DNA of 19,424 bases from Planctomycetota bacterium (GTDB lineage: Bacteria > Planctomycetota > Planctomycetia > Gemmatales > Gemmataceae). Under the pieces are notes generated by a model, which saw nothing but the letters and a program-made list of their open reading frames with translations, did not search any database and was not told the origin of the DNA. The stretch covers positions 1-19,424 of the forward strand of contig JAGWVO010000018.1 of assembly GCA_018970845.1 (NCBI GenBank), given 5' to 3'. Positions 7,770 through 15,483 of this stretch are shown here, piece after piece. Within the stretch, counting starts at the first letter, position 1; each line of letters begins with the position of its first letter. A program made the position numbers and the translations under genes.

Positions 7770-9227
7770 TTACCTGATCTTGGCATCCGGAAGGGCGGTG
7801 CCGATGCCGCCATCCAGCGGCATGCGGTCGGGCACCAGGCCCACCTCGGCCTTGAGTTCCTCGAGCCGCTTTTCCAGCCGCGCGCGGATCATGGCGAAGG
7901 CGGGATCGAGGGCGCGGTTCACCCGTTCCTCGGGGTCGGCCGCGAGGTCGTAAAGCTCGGGCTTGTGCCTGTCGGGTGAACCGTCGCCATGGGGATAGCG
8001 CACGAATTTGTGCGACTGTGTGCGCACTCCCCTCACATTCGGCGTGTAGGGAAACTGCTTCTCATAGTCGTAAATGTACACATAGGCGTCGCGCCATGGG
8101 GTTTCGCTTCCTCGCGCCAGGGGCACCCACGACTTGCCTTGGGTTCCGGGCAAGCCGCCCGCGCCGCACAGTTCCAGCAGCGAGGGCGCCAGGTCGGTGG
8201 TCAGCACCATGCGGTTTTCCACATGGCCGGGGCGGAAACCCTTGTGCCGGGCGATCAGGGGAATGCGGATGGAAGGTTCATGCATGGTGCGCTTGTCCAC
8301 CATGCCATGCTCGCCATTGAGCAGGCCGTTGTCACCCAGGAACACCACCGCGGTGTTCTCGAGCTCCCCGGAGGATTCCAAGTGGCGCAGCATCCGGCCG
8401 AGGCTGTCATCAACGCTGAGGATCGTGCCCCAATAAGACCGCGTCATCGCCTGGAAATCACGCACGGCTCCGGGGGAGCGGTCTGGGAACTTCTTGCGGA
8501 ACTCGAACAGCGGGCCGTAGATGCCATGCCAGGTGTCGAGTCGCTGGCGGATCCATTCGGGCTTGTCATCCAGCTTGAATGCCGTGTCGGGGTAGGCGAC
8601 CGGAACGGAATCGAACGCATGTTCGTACTTGGGCTCGGGGGTGTAAAAGCTGTGGGGCGCCTTGTGGCCCACCATGAGCATCCACGGCTTGCCGGGCTTC
8701 TTTCCCTTGGCTAGCCAATCGAGCGCCATGTCGGTGACCACGGTGGTGTAGTAGCCGGGCACGACCTTGCGAACGCCATCAAGATTCCATTCGGTGTCGA
8801 AATACTTGCCTTGTCCCTTGTGGGTGGCGAAGGAATCGAAGCCGGGGCGCTTTTCATCGTTGTTTTCTCCCATGTGCCACTTGCCGAAATAGGCGGTGGT
8901 GTAGCCATTGGCTTGAAGCGCCTTGGGAAAGGTGGGAAGGTCAACGGGCAGTTCGGTGAAGTTGTCGCGCACGCCGTGCTTGTGGGCGTACCTTCCCGAA
9001 AGCAGGCTGGCCCTGCTGGGGGAGCAGAGGGAGGTGGTGCAAAAGGCGTTGGCGAACCGCACACCCTCGCGGGCCAGGCGGTCGATGTTGGGGGTTTTGA
9101 GGTGGGGATGGCCGGCGCAGCCCATGCAGTCCCAGCGCAAATCGTCGCACAGCACCACCAGCACATTGGGCCGGTCCGCAGCGGCGGGCACCGCCAACAA
9201 GGCTAGCAGGGAAAGGGCAACCGTCAT
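7770..9227 (-). CDS. Secreted type I sulfatase (N-acetylglucosamine-6-sulfatase-like)
   Basis: The 485-aa product has a Sec signal peptide (hydrophobic residues 3-16, cleavage near AAA-D18) and a complete formylglycine sulfatase core. Metal-binding D28 and D29 are followed by the signature C68-S-P-S-R72, where C68 would be oxidised to formylglycine. K116 (FGKWHMG), H188 (GHKAPH), D299/N300 (LGDNG) and K312 are the further expected active-site residues. The length and the blocks GHKAPHSFY and GEHGMVDKRTMHEPSIR fit the branch that includes N-acetylglucosamine-6-sulfatases and mucin-desulfating enzymes; the substrate is not proven. No maturation enzyme is encoded in the window, so it must act from elsewhere. 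GGAG lies 8 nt before the ATG. The gene is 53 nt downstream of pyrF and 15 nt upstream of the TIM-barrel gene, so it probably shares a transcript with the latter. Confidence 0.95.
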   Translation of the reverse strand: MTVALSLLALLAVPAAADRPNVLVVLCDDLRWDCMGCAGHPHLKTPNIDRLAREGVRFANAFCTTSLCSPSRASLLSGRYAHKHGVRDNFTELPVDLPTFPKALQANGYTTAYFGKWHMGENNDEKRPGFDSFATHKGQGKYFDTEWNLDGVRKVVPGYYTTVVTDMALDWLAKGKKPGKPWMLMVGHKAPHSFYTPEPKYEHAFDSVPVAYPDTAFKLDDKPEWIRQRLDTWHGIYGPLFEFRKKFPDRSPGAVRDFQAMTRSYWGTILSVDDSLGRMLRHLESSGELENTAVVFLGDNGLLNGEHGMVDKRTMHEPSIRIPLIARHKGFRPGHVENRMVLTTDLAPSLLELCGAGGLPGTQGKSWVPLARGSETPWRDAYVYIYDYEKQFPYTPNVRGVRTQSHKFVRYPHGDGSPDRHKPELYDLAADPEERVNRALDPAFAMIRARLEKRLEELKAEVGLVPDRMPLDGGIGTALPDAKIR

Positions 9228-9280
9228 GCCAAAGTCTCCGGTAATCCCGTGACTTTATCCGGCCGGCCACCGGTTCGCCA

Positions 9281-10201
9281 TCACCTCAACCCGGCGACCG
9301 CGGCAAGTTCGAGCGCCGACTTTTTCGCCGCGGCCACGATGCGGTCCTTCCAGTCGGGAGCGTCGGCCGGGCCGGGGAAAGTGACGCCGCGGGAACTGTT
9401 GATGACGGCGCCCGTTCCATCGGCCCGGAAAGCGGACTTCAGGCTTTCGGCCGCGCCTCCCTGGGCGCCATAACCGGGAATCAGGAGTGGTACCTTGGGG
9501 CAGGCCTGGCGGATGAACGCCAGTTCCTCCGGGTAGGTCGCTCCCACCACGGCACCCACATCGCCCCAGCCGGAATCGTCAACGCCGGGCTCGTTCCACT
9601 CGGCCACGCGCTTGGCCACATGCCGCCACAGCGGCTGACCGTCGCAAGAAAGGTCCTGAAACAATCCGGCGCCCGGATTGCTGGTGCGAACCAGCACAAA
9701 CAATCCGGCGCCCGCCTTGCGCGCCTCGGCCACGAACGGGGCCACCGCGTCCTCTCCCAAGTAAGGATTCACGGTGAGCGCGTCGGCACCCCACACCGGC
9801 AAGGTGGCGCCGCCAAACCTGCTGCCCGCAAATGCCGCCTCGGCGTACGCGGTGGCCGTGCTGGCGATGTCACCACGCTTGGCGTCGAGGATCACGAGCA
9901 AACCCATCTCCCGGGCGCGGCTGATGATGGCGGCCACCGCTTCAAGCCCCGCCGGTCCGCATCCCTCGAAAAACGCCATCTGCGGTTTCACCACCCCCGT
10001 ATGGGGCGCCACCAGTTCCAGCACGGTCAGGCAGAACTCTTGATAGGCAGCGGCGACCCCGGCCAAATCATGCGGTTTTTGGCCGTCGCCATGTTTCTGG
10101 CGCAACTCCAAGGGCAGGCTTTCCCAGCGCGGGTCGAGTCCCACGCATAGCGGGGTCCGCTTGCCTCGCACCGCCTCGGCGAGTCGGGCGCCAAAACTCA
10201 T
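9281..10201 (-). CDS. pyrF: Orotidine 5'-phosphate decarboxylase (PyrF, subfamily 2)
   Basis: The 306-aa product catalyses the last step of UMP synthesis, OMP to UMP plus CO2, in the cytoplasm. The N-terminal GLDPR (21-25) and K72 (VVKPQ) are present. The catalytic D106-x-K108-x-x-D111 block (DAKRGDI) is followed by the TATAY segment that marks the longer bacterial subfamily 2. The phosphate-binding PGYGAQGG is at 242-249 and the late N-S-S-R block at 268-271. The start at 10201 is fixed by its ATGA overlap with the epimerase stop, with AGGAG about 10 nt upstream inside the epimerase gene. Such coupling implies co-translation with the epimerase. Longer frames extending upstream in this phase are antisense-like artefacts inside the epimerase gene. 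Confidence 0.96.
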   Translation of the reverse strand: MSFGARLAEAVRGKRTPLCVGLDPRWESLPLELRQKHGDGQKPHDLAGVAAAYQEFCLTVLELVAPHTGVVKPQMAFFEGCGPAGLEAVAAIISRAREMGLLVILDAKRGDIASTATAYAEAAFAGSRFGGATLPVWGADALTVNPYLGEDAVAPFVAEARKAGAGLFVLVRTSNPGAGLFQDLSCDGQPLWRHVAKRVAEWNEPGVDDSGWGDVGAVVGATYPEELAFIRQACPKVPLLIPGYGAQGGAAESLKSAFRADGTGAVINSSRGVTFPGPADAPDWKDRIVAAAKKSALELAAVAGLR

Positions 10202-11229
10202 GGCCTTGGGTCTCCTGTTGATTCGCGCCTCAGGCGGGCCGTGGCCGGAAGTTCGGCAATGTGCCAGCGCAGCGTCCGCTCGACGCCTTCGGCCAACGGC
10301 ATTTCCGGACGCCAGTCCAACTCCTCGGCGGCCTTGCGGATGGAATAGCGGCACGAACGGGTGACGAGGCCGACATTGTACCGGGTGAGATGCGGGGGCC
10401 GCTTCATGCCCATCAGCTTTCCCTTCACCTCGCTGTACCAACCCAGCCACCAGGCGAACCAGACGGGCAGCCTGGTTTTCACGCGCGGGCAGCCGAGTTC
10501 GTCGGCCACGATGTCGAGGAATTCCCTCAGGGTCGCCTGCCCCGGGCTGGTGAGGTTGTAGGCGCTTGACGGCTTGCCCTTGAGAAGGGCCCGAACGCAA
10601 CCTTCGGCGACATCGCCGGCATAGATGAGGTTCAGGGGATTGCTGCCATCCCCCACCGTGGCCACCATGTTCGAGGTGAACGCGTTGATCACCCTTGGCA
10701 GGGTGACCCGGTCGCGTTCGCCGTAAAGCCAGCTTGGCCTGACGATCACCACCTCGCCCGGGAAAGCGGCCCAGACCTTTTCCGCGGCGATTTTCGCGAG
10801 GCAGTAGTGGTTGCCGGCATTCACACGCTGGCCCAGGGGTTGGTCCTCGTTGAATTCCCCCGGGCCGAAACGGGGATAGCCATAAACCATGACCGAACTG
10901 ACATGAACCACGCGGCCGATACCCGCGGCCTGGCACGCGGCGCGGAGGTTGGCGCTGGCACCCTCGATTTGCGCCCTGATCTCTGCTGGAGGCCCCCATT
11001 CCCCCACTTTCGCGGCGCAGTGAATGACCCGGCTGACGCCCTCGAGCGCCGCGCCCAGGGATGATGGCTCGAGGAGGTCGCCCCGGCGGACGGGCACCCC
11101 GAGCGATTCGAGGAATCCGGTGTCGCTTGATTTTCGGGCGAGGCCCACCACGGATTCGCCCCGGCGGGCCAAACGCTCCACCACATGGCTTCCCAGCAGG
11201 CCGGTCGCCCCGGTGACCAAAATCGCCAC
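10198..11229 (-). CDS. NAD-dependent epimerase/dehydratase, extended SDR (3-beta-HSD-like)
   Basis: The 343-aa product is an extended short-chain dehydrogenase. It starts with a Rossmann nucleotide-binding motif G7-A-T-G10-L-L-G13, has a Ser-rich strand at 110-113 (VSSV) leading to VYG, and carries the catalytic pair Y142-x-x-x-K146. I choose a GTG start at 11229 because it puts the Rossmann strand at the very N-terminus and has GGAGGG 9 nt upstream. An in-frame ATG at 11409 would overlap the divergent nadD gene and add about 60 non-conserved residues. A hydrophobic Trp-rich patch (LPVWFAWWLGWY) lies in the C-terminal substrate domain and hints at a lipid-like substrate or membrane contact, as in sterol or hopanoid-linked relatives. 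The substrate is unknown. It overlaps pyrF by 4 nt. Confidence 0.92.
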   Translation of the reverse strand: MAILVTGATGLLGSHVVERLARRGESVVGLARKSSDTGFLESLGVPVRRGDLLEPSSLGAALEGVSRVIHCAAKVGEWGPPAEIRAQIEGASANLRAACQAAGIGRVVHVSSVMVYGYPRFGPGEFNEDQPLGQRVNAGNHYCLAKIAAEKVWAAFPGEVVIVRPSWLYGERDRVTLPRVINAFTSNMVATVGDGSNPLNLIYAGDVAEGCVRALLKGKPSSAYNLTSPGQATLREFLDIVADELGCPRVKTRLPVWFAWWLGWYSEVKGKLMGMKRPPHLTRYNVGLVTRSCRYSIRKAAEELDWRPEMPLAEGVERTLRWHIAELPATARLRRESTGDPRP

Positions 11230-11238
11230 GAAACAGAA

Positions 11239-11244
11239 CCCTCC
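11239..11244 (-). promoter_or_regulatory. Ribosome-binding site deciding the GTG start of the epimerase
   Basis: On the minus strand this reads GGAGGG, 9 nt before the GTG at 11229. It supports GTG over the distant ATG at 11409. Confidence 0.7.
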
Positions 11245-11291
11245 GCGCGCCGGACCCTTTTCGGGATCGCCGGTGCGCCTAGCCTGAATGG

Positions 11292-11302
11292 TGTAAGTTA
11301 CA
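11292..11302. promoter_or_regulatory. Palindrome TGTAA-N-TTACA, candidate operator
   Basis: The two 5-bp arms are perfectly complementary around a single G. AT-rich dyads are rare in this GC-rich sequence, and this one is in the divergent promoter spacer. No cognate regulator can be named. Confidence 0.35.
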
Positions 11303-11350
11303 GAATGTTGGAATCGGATGTCGCGCCGGAAGCGGGGGGAGGCAGACTCG

Positions 11351-11983
11351 ATGCGCGTCGGCCTCCTGGGCGGATCGTTCGACCCGGTGCATGTCGGCCA
11401 CCTGGCCATGGCGGAGTTGGCGCGCGACCGGGCCGGTTTCGATCAGGTCTGGATGGTTCCGGCGGCCCATCCGCCCCACAAGCCCGGAGTGAGCCTGGCG
11501 GGTTTCAACTACCGGCTCGACATGCTGCAATTGGCGCTGGCCGGGCATGAAACCCTGAGGCCGGAATCGATTGAATCGTCGCTCTCCCCCCCCAGTTATA
11601 CCCTCCATACCGTCAAGGCCCTCCGCGACCGGCATCCGGGCCACCGATTTTCACTTGTCATGGGTTCGGACACCCTCCACGATTTTCCCAACTGGCATAA
11701 ATCGCGGGAACTCGCTGAAATGCTTGAATCCATCGTGGTGATGCCCCGGCCCGGATCGCCGGTTAACCTTGAGGATGCGAATCGGCAGGATGCCCGCATT
11801 GGCACCAGCATCAGGGTTCTGGCCGACATGCCAACGCTTGAAATCAGCAGCACCTGGCTCAGGAGCGCGATCGCGTCAGGCCGGTCCGTCCGGTTCCTGA
11901 TGCCACGGGCAGTTGAGCAGTTCATAAAAGAACATGGTCTTTATGGTTACGAATCTGGCACAACGGCCCGAGGTTCTGGATGA
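11351..11983 (+). CDS. nadD: Nicotinate-nucleotide adenylyltransferase
   Basis: The 210-aa product adenylates nicotinate mononucleotide to deamido-NAD in NAD synthesis. The nucleotidyltransferase signature is at the N-terminus: G7-G-S-F-D-P-V-H14-V-G-H17. It is followed by a P(A/P)HPPHK segment, the S-x-x-SYT block, a MGSDTLHDFPNWH block, the late ISSTWLRSAI motif and a C-terminal HGLY. All match NadD closely and the length is normal. The start at 11351 is favoured over an earlier frame opening at 11318 because GGGGGAGG lies 8 nt before it and it begins exactly at the family N-terminus (MRVGLLGGSFDP). Its stop codon overlaps the sdhC start by 4 nt, so the gene is translationally linked to complex II. 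Confidence 0.96.
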   Translation: MRVGLLGGSFDPVHVGHLAMAELARDRAGFDQVWMVPAAHPPHKPGVSLAGFNYRLDMLQLALAGHETLRPESIESSLSPPSYTLHTVKALRDRHPGHRFSLVMGSDTLHDFPNWHKSRELAEMLESIVVMPRPGSPVNLEDANRQDARIGTSIRVLADMPTLEISSTWLRSAIASGRSVRFLMPRAVEQFIKEHGLYGYESGTTARGSG

Positions 11984-12789
11984 TGACCTGCGCTCATCCG
12001 CTCTGTTCCTCCATCGTCCGCAAGGGAGTCGTCGGGGTCACCGGCGCCCTTCTCATCTTGTTCGTTCTCGGGCACATGGCGGGCAACCTGCTGATCTTCC
12101 TGCCGCCCGAGGCGATCAACGGCTACGCCGAGTTCCTTCATGAGGCTGGCCACGGGGCCCTCATCTGGCTGGCGCGGGCGGGCCTCATCCTCCTGTTCGT
12201 GATCCACCTAGGGGTGACGATCGCCCTCAAGTACGAGAACAAGAAGGCCCGGCCCATCGGCTACGCCGCGCACGATCCCCAGGTGAGTGGCTGGGCGTCC
12301 CGGCATATGCTCCTCACCGGGATCGTGGTCCTCCTGTTCGTGATCTACCACATCATGCATTTCACGCTGGGGCTCACCGACAGCAGCACCGGATGGCGCA
12401 CGCTGGTGGAGGGGCCATCCCGACCGCATTATGTGGATGTGCATTCGATGGTGGTCCACGGGTTCCGTGATCCTTACATCGCGTCGTTCTACATCCTCTG
12501 CCAGGTGGTGCTGGGCCTTCACCTCTGGCATGGCGGATCGAGCCTTTTCCAATCGCTGGGCATCAACCGGGGTCCGTGGCGCGCGTTCACCGCATGGGTG
12601 GGTCCCGTCGTCGCCGTTGTCGTGGTCGCTGGAAACTGCTCGATTCCCTTGGCCATCCAGGCCGGCTGCATTCCCGCGAGGATCGACCTCATCTCGGCCA
12701 AGGCGGCGATTGAGGCCGAGAAAGGCCCCAAGCCGCCGATGCCGGTGCCGGGAGCCAGCGACATCAACAAGGCCGTTCCCGGCCATTGA
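11980..12789 (+). CDS. sdhC: Succinate dehydrogenase cytochrome b558 subunit
   Basis: The 269-aa product is the membrane anchor of complex II (succinate:quinone oxidoreductase). Five hydrophobic helices lie at about 17-41, 60-83, 110-131, 164-185 and 204-228. This is the layout of the single-subunit di-heme b558 type found in Bacillus and Bacteroidota, which explains the absence of sdhD. Four helix-borne histidines (H32, H76, H124, H181) are the expected ligands of the two hemes. The roughly 40-residue tail after helix V, Pro- and Lys-containing, makes it longer than the classical form of about 200 aa. The ATG at 11980 overlaps the nadD stop (ATGA); a second ATG follows immediately. sdhA begins 33 nt downstream. 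Confidence 0.95.
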   Translation: MMTCAHPLCSSIVRKGVVGVTGALLILFVLGHMAGNLLIFLPPEAINGYAEFLHEAGHGALIWLARAGLILLFVIHLGVTIALKYENKKARPIGYAAHDPQVSGWASRHMLLTGIVVLLFVIYHIMHFTLGLTDSSTGWRTLVEGPSRPHYVDVHSMVVHGFRDPYIASFYILCQVVLGLHLWHGGSSLFQSLGINRGPWRAFTAWVGPVVAVVVVAGNCSIPLAIQAGCIPARIDLISAKAAIEAEKGPKPPMPVPGASDINKAVPGH

Positions 12790-12810
12790 TCAACGAGTCT
12801 TGTGACGACG

Positions 12811-12816
12811 AGGTGG
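12811..12816 (+). promoter_or_regulatory. Ribosome-binding site deciding the sdhA start
   Basis: AGGTGG lies 6 nt before the ATG at 12823. An in-frame GTG at 12802 has no comparable site upstream and would add seven residues not matching the family N-terminus. Confidence 0.6.
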
Positions 12817-12822
12817 TGGCCC

Positions 12823-14733
12823 ATGCAGCTTGAATCCCGTGCGCCGACAGGTCCGCTCGCCGAGAAGTGGGACCGCTGCAAGATGGAAATGAAGCTGGTC
12901 AACCCGGCCAACAAGCGGAAATACCATGTGCTGGTGGTGGGAACGGGGCTGGCTGGCGGCTCTTGCGCGGCCTCGCTTGCCGAGCTGGGCTACAATGTTT
13001 CGGTTTTCTGCTACCAGGACTCGCCGCGCCGGGCCCACTCGATCGCCGCGCAAGGCGGCATCAACGCCGCCAAGAACTACCGCAACGACGGCGACTCTGT
13101 GGAGCGACTCTTCCTCGACACGATCAAGGGCGGCGACTACCGGTCCCGCGAGGCCAATGTCTACCGACTGGCCCAAGTCAGCCGGAACATCATCGACCAG
13201 TGCGTGGCCCAGGGGGTTCCGTTCGCCCGGGAATACGGCGGACAGCTCGACAACCGCAGCTTCGGCGGCGCGCAGGTGTCGCGCACCTTCTACTGCCGCG
13301 GCCAAACCGGCCAGCAGCTCCTTTTGGGAGCCTACTCGTCGCTCAACAGGCAGATCGCCCAGGGCCGCGTCAAGTCCCACCCCCGCCATGAGATGCTCGA
13401 CCTCGTCATGGTCAATGGCGTCGCCAGGGGCATCATCGTCCGCGACATGGTCACGGGGCAAATCGAGAGGCACTCCGGCGACGCCGTGGTGCTGGCCACG
13501 GGGGGCTACGGCCCGGTTTTCTACCTGTCCACCAACGCCAAGGGCTGCAATGTCACCGCGACCTTCCGCGCCTACCGCCGGGGCGCCCTCTTCGCCAACC
13601 CGTGCTTCACGCAGATCCACCCCACCTGCATCCCTGTCACCGGCGATTACCAGTCGAAGCTCACGCTCATGAGCGAGTCGCTGCGCAACGACGGGCGGAT
13701 CTGGGTTCCCAAGACCCCCGCCGACAAGCGCCGGCCCGACGCCATCCCCGAGGGCGAACGCGACTATTTCCTTGAAAGGAAATATCCCAGCTACGGCAAC
13801 CTCGCCCCGCGTGACATTTCCTCCCGCGCCGCCAAGGAGGCCTGCGACGCCGGCCGCGGCGTGGGCGATGGCGGCCGCGGCGTGTACCTCGACTTCGCCG
13901 ACGCCATCCGCCGCCTCGGCGAGCCGACCATCCGTGAACGCTACGGCAACCTGTTCGAGATGTACGAGCACATCACGGGCGAGAACCCATACAAGGTTCC
14001 GATGCGCATCTATCCCGCGGTGCACTACTGCATGGGCGGGCTGTGGGTTGATTACCGGCTCATGAGCAACATCCCGGGCCTCTTCGTGCTGGGAGAGGCC
14101 AACTTTTCCGACCACGGCGCCAACCGCCTTGGCGCCAGCGCGCTGATGCAGGGCCTTGCCGATGGCTATTTCGTGGCTCCCTACACGATCACCGACTACC
14201 TTGCCGGCGTGAAGCCGGGGGCCGGCACCGACCTGCCCGAGTTCGCCGAGGCCGAGGCCAAGGTCGGCGGCATCATGAGGCGCCTGCAGGATGCCCGGGG
14301 CAAGACCTCGGCGCAGGTGTTCCACCGCGAGCTCGGCAAGATGGTCTGGGACCAGTGCGGCATGGCCCGCAGCCGCGCCAGCCTCGAGAAGCTGCTCCGC
14401 GCCATTCCCGAAATCCGCGAGCGCTTCTGGAAGGATGTCTCCGTGCCGGCGACCGCGGGCGGCATGAACCAGGGACTTGAATACGCCGGGCGCGTCGCCG
14501 ACTTCATCGATTTCGCCGAGGTCCTGGCCACCGACGCCCTCACGCGCGAGGAATCGTGCGGCGCCCACTTCCGCGAGGAATACCAGACCGAGGACGGCGA
14601 GGCGGCCCGCAACGACGCCGAATACAGCTTCGTCTCGGCATGGCAGAACGGCGGCGAGGGCAACGCCCCCGTCCTGCACCGCGAGCACCTCAAGTATGAA
14701 TTCGTGAAGCCCAGCGTGCGGAGCTACAAGTGA
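12823..14733 (+). CDS. sdhA: Succinate dehydrogenase flavoprotein subunit
   Basis: The 636-aa product oxidises succinate to fumarate and passes electrons to SdhB. The N-terminal GPLAEKW...VNPANKRKY segment is characteristic of the larger SdhA class paired with b558-type anchors. The FAD dinucleotide motif is G40-T-G-L-A-G45. H72 in the R-A-H-S-I-A-A-Q-G-G block is the expected site of covalent FAD attachment. The substrate-site residues are present: H266-P-T268, R330 in APRDISSR, H401 in HYCMGG, and the GEANFSDHGANRLG block at 424-437. I chose the ATG at 12823 on the ribosome-binding site and family N-terminus. The stop overlaps the sdhB ATG by one base (TGATG). Confidence 0.97.
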   Translation: MQLESRAPTGPLAEKWDRCKMEMKLVNPANKRKYHVLVVGTGLAGGSCAASLAELGYNVSVFCYQDSPRRAHSIAAQGGINAAKNYRNDGDSVERLFLDTIKGGDYRSREANVYRLAQVSRNIIDQCVAQGVPFAREYGGQLDNRSFGGAQVSRTFYCRGQTGQQLLLGAYSSLNRQIAQGRVKSHPRHEMLDLVMVNGVARGIIVRDMVTGQIERHSGDAVVLATGGYGPVFYLSTNAKGCNVTATFRAYRRGALFANPCFTQIHPTCIPVTGDYQSKLTLMSESLRNDGRIWVPKTPADKRRPDAIPEGERDYFLERKYPSYGNLAPRDISSRAAKEACDAGRGVGDGGRGVYLDFADAIRRLGEPTIRERYGNLFEMYEHITGENPYKVPMRIYPAVHYCMGGLWVDYRLMSNIPGLFVLGEANFSDHGANRLGASALMQGLADGYFVAPYTITDYLAGVKPGAGTDLPEFAEAEAKVGGIMRRLQDARGKTSAQVFHRELGKMVWDQCGMARSRASLEKLLRAIPEIRERFWKDVSVPATAGGMNQGLEYAGRVADFIDFAEVLATDALTREESCGAHFREEYQTEDGEAARNDAEYSFVSAWQNGGEGNAPVLHREHLKYEFVKPSVRSYK

Positions 14734-15479
14734 TGAAACTCCACCTCAAGGTCTGGCGGCAGGCCGGCCCGCAGGACGCCGGAAGGTTCGAGAACCACAC
14801 CGTCGAGGGCGTTACCCCCGACATGTCGTTCCTCGAGATGCTCGATGTCCTCAATGACAAGCTGCTGGCGCAGGGCAAGCCCCCCATCGCCTTCGACCAC
14901 GACTGCCGCGAGGGCATCTGCGGCTCATGCTCGATGATGATCAACGGACGGGCCCACGGCCCCACGCGAGGCACCACCTGCCAGACCTACATGCGCAACT
15001 TCACCGACGGCCAGACCGTGGTGATCGAGCCGTGGCGGGCCCGCGCCTTTCCGGTGATGTGCGACCTCGTGGTTGACCGGTCGGCCTTCGACCGCATCCA
15101 GCAGGCCGGCGGCTATGTCTCGGTGAACACCGGCGGCGCGCCCGACGGCAACTGCCTTCCCGTGCCCAAGGACAACTCCGAGAAGGCGATGGACGCCGCC
15201 CAGTGCATCGGCTGCGGGGCCTGCGTCGCCGCCTGCAAGAACGCCAGCGCCATGCTGTTTGTCGCCGCCAAGGTCTCGCACCTGGGCCTGCTTCCGCAGG
15301 GGCAGCCGGAAAGGTCGCGCCGGGTGCTGGCGATGGTGGCGAAGATGGATGAGGAAGGCTTCGGCAACTGCACGAACCAGTACGAGTGCGAGGCGGTATG
15401 CCCCAAGGCGATCTCAGCCGACTTCATCGCCCGCATGAACCGCGACCAGATCGGATCCACGCTGATCCCCGCGGAGTGA
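14733..15479 (+). CDS. sdhB: Succinate dehydrogenase iron-sulfur subunit
   Basis: The 248-aa product carries the three Fe-S clusters linking SdhA to the heme anchor. The plant-ferredoxin-type [2Fe-2S] ligands are C58, C63, C66 and C83. The C-terminal ferredoxin domain has C158, C161 and C164 plus C223 for the [4Fe-4S] cluster, and C168, C213 and C219 for the [3Fe-4S] cluster, by analogy with known SdhB. All ligands are intact. The start at 14733 overlaps the sdhA stop by one base; a GTG three bases earlier is also in frame but is not needed. aroB follows after 4 nt. Confidence 0.97.
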   Translation: MKLHLKVWRQAGPQDAGRFENHTVEGVTPDMSFLEMLDVLNDKLLAQGKPPIAFDHDCREGICGSCSMMINGRAHGPTRGTTCQTYMRNFTDGQTVVIEPWRARAFPVMCDLVVDRSAFDRIQQAGGYVSVNTGGAPDGNCLPVPKDNSEKAMDAAQCIGCGACVAACKNASAMLFVAAKVSHLGLLPQGQPERSRRVLAMVAKMDEEGFGNCTNQYECEAVCPKAISADFIARMNRDQIGSTLIPAE

Positions 15480-15483
15480 CGCC

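Larger units (their letters stand above)
11230..11350. promoter_or_regulatory. Divergent promoter region between epimerase-pyrF and nadD-sdh
   Basis: The 121-bp spacer must serve both the minus-strand epimerase run and the plus-strand nadD-sdhCAB run. It contains a perfect palindrome TGTAA-G-TTACA at 11292-11302, lying near the middle in the most AT-rich part of the spacer. I cannot assign -35/-10 boxes with confidence. A strong GGGGGAGG ribosome-binding site for nadD lies at its right end. Confidence 0.55.

Noticed and set aside
9231..9256. Inverted repeat AAAGTC/GACTTT near the sulfatase ribosome-binding site
   Set aside because: The stem is 6 bp with a 14-nt loop and no other support; it may be chance, so I do not call a riboswitch or attenuator.
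10202..10999. Upstream extension of the pyrF frame to 10999
   Set aside because: It overlaps the epimerase gene in another phase; PyrF homology begins exactly at the ATG at 10201.
11318..11350. Earlier in-frame start for nadD at 11318
   Set aside because: It would add 11 residues (MSRRKRGEADS) before the conserved family N-terminus, while a strong ribosome-binding site lies 8 nt before 11351.
12790..14688. Antisense open frame of 632 codons on the minus strand
   Set aside because: It lies opposite sdhA, whose FAD, substrate and covalent-flavin motifs are all intact; the antisense product shows no motif.
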